Shown here piece by piece: positions 15,887 to 18,708 of a DNA stretch of 18,708 nucleotides; position 1 is the stretch's first letter; each line of letters opens with the position of its first letter. Both the position numbers and the translations under genes were made by a program. The stretch is taken from positions 1-18,708 of the forward strand of contig CAKPBH010000026.1 in assembly GCA_934140355.1 (NCBI GenBank), given 5' to 3'. Source of the DNA: an uncultured Bacilli bacterium (GTDB taxonomy: Bacteria > Bacillota_I > Bacilli_A > RF39 > UBA660). Below the pieces are notes generated by a model. It saw only the letters and a list, made by a program, of their open reading frames with translations, was not told the DNA's origin and made no database searches.

Positions 15887-16604
15887 AATTACTACGAATT
15901 CTAGCAATATAACGATTTACATTACCAGCCCATGCTGGGTTCTCCGCATATTTAGGATTCATGGTCTCGGCTGTCGTTAAACCATACGCTACATAATTTC
16001 TACTAATATTATCAATAAAAGCACGAATACCATCATCTAGCGTATTAAAGTAGCCATAACTTCCACATCCAGAGCCTTTCATTCCTCCTACATTATTACA
16101 AGACTTAACTAAATTACTGCAATTCCAATTACAACCAGTCTCCTCTAAAGAAATTGCCGCTGCTAAATAAGGGTCAACACCTTTTTCTAAAGAATAAGAT
16201 GCATACAAGTAACCTTTACCAGATAACTCATTTTTAAATGAACGTTCGATTTTGCTTGCTAACTCGTCCATTGTAAGTCCCTCATACACAACAGCAGGTT
16301 CATTTACAACCTCTTCCTTAGCCTCTTCTGTCTGCACTTCATTAACAGTATTTGTTAGTGTACTAGTATTATTATCTTCTGTATTTTCTTCTGATGTTTT
16401 CACCTCTTCTTCACTCACTTGATTATTTGTATCTACCTCAATAACTTTTAAATCATTATCAATTTGACCATCTGCCTTACTATCCGCTAAAGTAACCATT
16501 CTTGTAAACATATTATGTTGCTTATCGCGGCCATCAAATAATAAAGTGACTAAGAACAAAAGTAAAGTACTTAATAATACTACTAATACTTTCTTTTTAA
16601 ACAT
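15885..16604 (-). CDS. Secreted lysozyme/glucosaminidase-like cell-wall hydrolase
   Basis: 239 residues. An N-terminal hydrophobic signal or anchor (KKKVLVVLLSTLLLFLVTLLF) is followed by an acidic, low-complexity linker (about 50-105, rich in E/T/N). The C-terminal ~130 residues form a lysozyme-superfamily domain: YSLEKGVDPYLAAAISLEETGCNW with a candidate catalytic Glu (154 or 155), NNVGGMKGSGCGSYGYF, then LDDGIRAFIDNISRNYVAYG and the AENPAWAGNVNRYI end. This order resembles GH73-type glucosaminidases and related transglycosylases. Cys 158, 162, 169 and 180 may pair. It probably cuts peptidoglycan glycan strands; the exact bond is uncertain. Ribosome site GGAGGT. Confidence 0.75.
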   Translation of the reverse strand: MFKKKVLVVLLSTLLLFLVTLLFDGRDKQHNMFTRMVTLADSKADGQIDNDLKVIEVDTNNQVSEEEVKTSEENTEDNNTSTLTNTVNEVQTEEAKEEVVNEPAVVYEGLTMDELASKIERSFKNELSGKGYLYASYSLEKGVDPYLAAAISLEETGCNWNCSNLVKSCNNVGGMKGSGCGSYGYFNTLDDGIRAFIDNISRNYVAYGLTTAETMNPKYAENPAWAGNVNRYIARIRSN

Positions 16605-16637
16605 ATTTTATACCTCCATTTTTGGCAAGCGAGACTT

Positions 16638-16666
16638 ATCATAACATAATTGTCCCTAATTGTCAA
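16638..16666 (-). promoter_or_regulatory. Strong sigma-A promoter of the lysozyme-like gene
   Basis: A perfect -35 TTGACA (16661-16666) and TATGAT (16638-16643) are separated by 17 bases on the minus strand, the best housekeeping promoter in the window. Confidence 0.75.
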
Positions 16667-16673
16667 ATTTATG

Positions 16674-16687
16674 CAAACAATCGTTTG
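16674..16687. promoter_or_regulatory. Palindrome next to the lysozyme-gene promoter
   Basis: CAAACAATCGTTTG is an inverted repeat (CAAAC/GTTTG, four-base centre) lying eight bases upstream of the -35 box. It could be an operator or activator site; no regulator is identified. Confidence 0.3.
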
Positions 16688-16886
16688 TGTAGAAAGCACA
16701 AAATACTTCATTTTATTTTCATTAACAGTTGTATAAAACCTATCTAACTTAATATAAAATTTAGCGATAAAAGCCTTTTAAATGTACTTTATTTTACATG
16801 ATTCAAGACTATTCTTTTTCTTTAGTTTATCACTTTTTATTTACAAAATAACATATACCCCTTAAAATAATCTATGGTGATGGAAA
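16688..16886. other. Divergent intergenic region before the radical SAM gene
   Basis: AT-rich with no gene. A weak promoter candidate for the plus strand is TTGTAT (16730-16735), 18 bases, then TATAAA (16754-16759). Nothing resembling a riboswitch is seen. Confidence 0.3.
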
Positions 16887-17825
16887 ATGTTTAAATACTC
16901 ATTAGATAATAAAAGATATCATACCCTTAATTACCATAATATGAAAAAATATCAAAAAAAAGTAATTAAAATAAGTCTAAACGCTGGATTTACTTGCCCA
17001 AATATTGATGGAAAAGTCGGCTATGGAGGCTGCATTTACTGTTCTAAATCTGGAAGTGGAGATTTTGGCGGAGATGTTAATAAAAGTTTAAGTAAACAAT
17101 TTGATGAAATGAAAGAAAAGCTTTCTAAAAAATGGCCAGAAGGAAAATATATCCCTTACTTTCAAGCCCATACTAACACTTACGCCCCTCTTAGTATTTT
17201 AAAGGAAAAATACGAAAGCGTTTTAAACAAAAAAAATGTCGTTGGTATCGCGATTGCAACAAGACCAGATGCCATTGAAGAAGATGTCCTAAATTACCTA
17301 GAAGAACTCAATAAAAAAACAAACGTAACCATCGAACTAGGACTCCAAACTATCCACGAAAAGACAGCCAAATTAATCAACAGATGCCACGATTTATCTC
17401 AATTTGAAAGCATGGTTAAAAAATTACAAGAAAGAAAAATAGAAGTTGTTGTTCACATTATCAATGGCCTACCTTATGAAACAAAAGAAATGATGATAGA
17501 TACCGTAAAATACTTAAATAATCTAAATATCGACGGAATAAAAATTCATATGCTAAATATCGTAAAAGATACTGCTTTAGAAAAATTATACAATCAAGAA
17601 AAATTTAAAGTACTCTCTAAAGAAGAATACGTTGATATTGTAATTACTCAATTAGAATATTTACGTCCAGAAATCGTTATTCACCGAATCACCTCTGATC
17701 CTGACCCTAAAAATTTAATCGAACCAACTTGGCTTGTAAAAAAATTTTGTGTCTTAAATGACATCGATAAAGAAATGAAAAAAAGAAATACTTATCAAGG
17801 CAAAAAATTAGAGATTGGTCTCTAA
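16887..17825 (+). CDS. Radical SAM protein, YtqA/YhcC (TIGR01212-like) family
   Basis: 312 residues. The opening SLDNKRYHTLNYH and the iron-sulphur cluster cysteines Cys37, Cys49 and Cys52 in the widened spacing CX11CX2C (FTCPN...GGCIYC) are the marks of the YtqA/YhcC group, not the usual CX3CX2C. Other conserved parts are FQAHTNTYAP, IATRPDAI, ELGLQTIH and IINGLPYET. The exact substrate of the family is not established. It uses a weak GGTGATGG ribosome site. It is transcribed away from the lysozyme-like gene and converges with the surface protein gene. Confidence 0.88.
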   Translation: MFKYSLDNKRYHTLNYHNMKKYQKKVIKISLNAGFTCPNIDGKVGYGGCIYCSKSGSGDFGGDVNKSLSKQFDEMKEKLSKKWPEGKYIPYFQAHTNTYAPLSILKEKYESVLNKKNVVGIAIATRPDAIEEDVLNYLEELNKKTNVTIELGLQTIHEKTAKLINRCHDLSQFESMVKKLQERKIEVVVHIINGLPYETKEMMIDTVKYLNNLNIDGIKIHMLNIVKDTALEKLYNQEKFKVLSKEEYVDIVITQLEYLRPEIVIHRITSDPDPKNLIEPTWLVKKFCVLNDIDKEMKKRNTYQGKKLEIGL

Positions 17826-17831
17826 TTTTTT
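17802..17831. terminator. Perfect bidirectional terminator
   Basis: AAAAAATTAGAGA (17802-17814) pairs perfectly with TCTCTAATTTTTT (17819-17831) around TTGG. The radical SAM stop codon lies inside the stem. It serves both this gene and the convergent surface protein gene. Confidence 0.85.
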
Positions 17832-17849
17832 TATGATACCCTAAATTTT

Positions 17850-18560
17850 TTAATCAAACGTTGCACTAATTTCATTACCTTCTGCAGTAATAAAAGTAAC
17901 ACTTCCCTGATAAGCCAGTTGCATTCCTTGCAAATAATCTTGAGCCTCACCATTATCATATACCCAAACCATAATATAAAAATCTTTGGTTCTTCCAACA
18001 TCTCCACCAATTTTTTCATTAGATACAATTAAAGAGTTATAATCTTCTGTTCTTTTTGGAGAAGTATCACTATCAGTAACTCGTACTCCAGTTTTAATAA
18101 AACTACTTTCGTCAAAATCATCTCTTTTAAAATCATCTGCAGTAAATTTAGTATAATAATTTTCTTTATCATCTGTATAGACATTAGCAATTCTAGTTTC
18201 TAATCGCTCATCCTTAGGAGTCATAAAAACATAACCATCTAAAAACATAACCGTATCACTATCTGCTGTAATTGTAATTTTATATAACTGACAACCAGCA
18301 TTATTATTATCATCATAGCATTTATTACTTGCCGCTTTAGGTGCTTGATTATTTCTCATAGGTACCAATCCATAAGCCATATCTATGGTAGTAACCTTAT
18401 CAACTGTAAGTCCAAAACTTACTGTAGTGGCATCTCCCTTAACTGTATTATTATCCGAAGCCTTAGCAGTAAAATAAGCATAAGTAGCCCCAATTACTAA
18501 TAATGCAAACAAAATACAACAAACTAAGAAATACATCATCTTTCTATCTAATTTTTTCAT
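17850..18560 (-). CDS. TasA/CalY-like surface protein with SipW-type signal
   Basis: 236 residues. The N-terminus (KKLDRKMMYFLVCCILFALLVIGA) is followed at once by TYAYFTAKASDNNTVKG, the signature of SipW-type secreted proteins such as TasA and camelysin. The mature part is a beta-rich extracellular domain with a central Asn/Asp-rich loop (KCYDDNNNAGCQLY, two Cys that could pair) and a closing YQGSVTFITAEGN. Similar proteins form biofilm fibres, but no sipW or tasA neighbours are seen here, so the role is open. GTG 18569 also opens the frame; ATG 18560 is preferred because AGGGTG lies 6-11 bases before it. Confidence 0.7.
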   Translation of the reverse strand: MKKLDRKMMYFLVCCILFALLVIGATYAYFTAKASDNNTVKGDATTVSFGLTVDKVTTIDMAYGLVPMRNNQAPKAASNKCYDDNNNAGCQLYKITITADSDTVMFLDGYVFMTPKDERLETRIANVYTDDKENYYTKFTADDFKRDDFDESSFIKTGVRVTDSDTSPKRTEDYNSLIVSNEKIGGDVGRTKDFYIMVWVYDNGEAQDYLQGMQLAYQGSVTFITAEGNEISATFD

Positions 18561-18601
18561 TATCTTCACCCTTATTCTCTATAAGTATTTTACCAAAATG
18601 C

Positions 18602-18632
18602 AAAAAAAAAAGCAATATCACTATTGCCTTTT
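18602..18632. terminator. Hairpin terminator upstream of the surface protein gene
   Basis: GCAATA (18612-18617) pairs with TATTGC (18622-18627) around TCAC, with an A-run before and a T-run after. On the minus strand it ends in ten T and probably terminates an operon coming from beyond the window end. Confidence 0.7.
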
Positions 18633-18642
18633 TAGGTTCTAT

Positions 18643-18686
18643 AATAAATAGTGTTGGTGAGTAAAATCACTTACACTATTTTTATT
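18643..18686. repeat. Second stem-loop at the window edge
   Basis: AATAAATAGTGT (18643-18654) pairs with ACACTATTTTTATT (18673-18686), with two extra T in the right arm. Inside it, GTGA pairs with TCAC around GTAAAA. The two arms flank a nearly symmetric insert. It could be a second terminator or a cruciform; the minus-strand partner gene is outside the window. Confidence 0.4.
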
Positions 18687-18708
18687 AAAATAAAAGTGAG
18701 TCATACCA

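Noticed and set aside
16605..16886. Riboswitch or T-box leader
   Set aside because: No T-box motif, anti-terminator or conserved aptamer core is visible; only promoters and a palindrome.
1..18708. Whole genome uses TGA for Trp
   Set aside because: All core genes use TGG for Trp with no internal TGA, and essC ends in TGA coupled to esaB. The TGA pattern is confined to the transposase.

Overview
The window is AT-rich DNA (GC near 30% by eye) from a low-GC Gram-positive bacterium of the Bacillota. A CotY/CotZ-family spore coat gene, a class-Bacilli-type (T7SSb) EssC ATPase, TasA/SipW-type surface protein signals and AGGAGG-type ribosome binding sites all fit Bacilli, probably an uncultured gut lineage; genus cannot be read from the sequence. 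The core genes are intact under the standard bacterial code: Trp is TGG, and almost every stop is TAA or TAG.

Bases 1-8080 are an accessory region built from mobile-element debris. It starts with a decayed IS1202/ISNCY-type insertion sequence (about 67-1612). Its transposase is broken by two frameshifts and three in-frame TGA codons. Directly abutting it is a ~200 bp element with 16-bp perfect terminal inverted repeats (copy A, 1610-1809), which itself abuts an N-terminal fragment of an IS256-family transposase (1811-2093). Then come two type VII secretion genes on the minus strand: essC (2587-7215) and the ubiquitin-like esaB (2337-2594), overlapping and driven by a promoter just upstream of essC. 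A second copy of the ~200 bp element (copy B, 7302-7498) lies in the same orientation on the other side, so the pair brackets the secretion genes. No EsxA, EssA, EssB or EsaA is visible. About 690 bases of low-complexity non-coding sequence and gene scraps follow (7499-8184).

From 8185 onward the sequence is compact and chromosomal. A Cys-rich spore coat gene (+) with a sporulation-sigma-like promoter converges on an ftsW/spoVE-family gene (-), and they share a terminator. Next is a six-gene minus-strand operon read from 15822 down to 9982: fmt (extended N-terminus), an unknown single-span membrane protein, a FabG-like reductase, asnB, an mscS-family channel and an HD-domain hydrolase. Several junctions overlap or are within a few bases, and a strong terminator follows the last gene. 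Upstream of fmt is a secreted lysozyme/glucosaminidase-like gene with a textbook sigma-A promoter, transcribed divergently from a YtqA-type radical SAM gene (+). That gene converges, through a 13-bp perfect terminator hairpin, on a TasA/SipW-type surface protein gene (-). The window ends in two stacked hairpins.

The most interesting part is the mosaic island: an essC-esaB pair stripped of its machine, bracketed by direct copies of a small inverted-repeat element, next to a transposase whose only nonsense codons are TGA.
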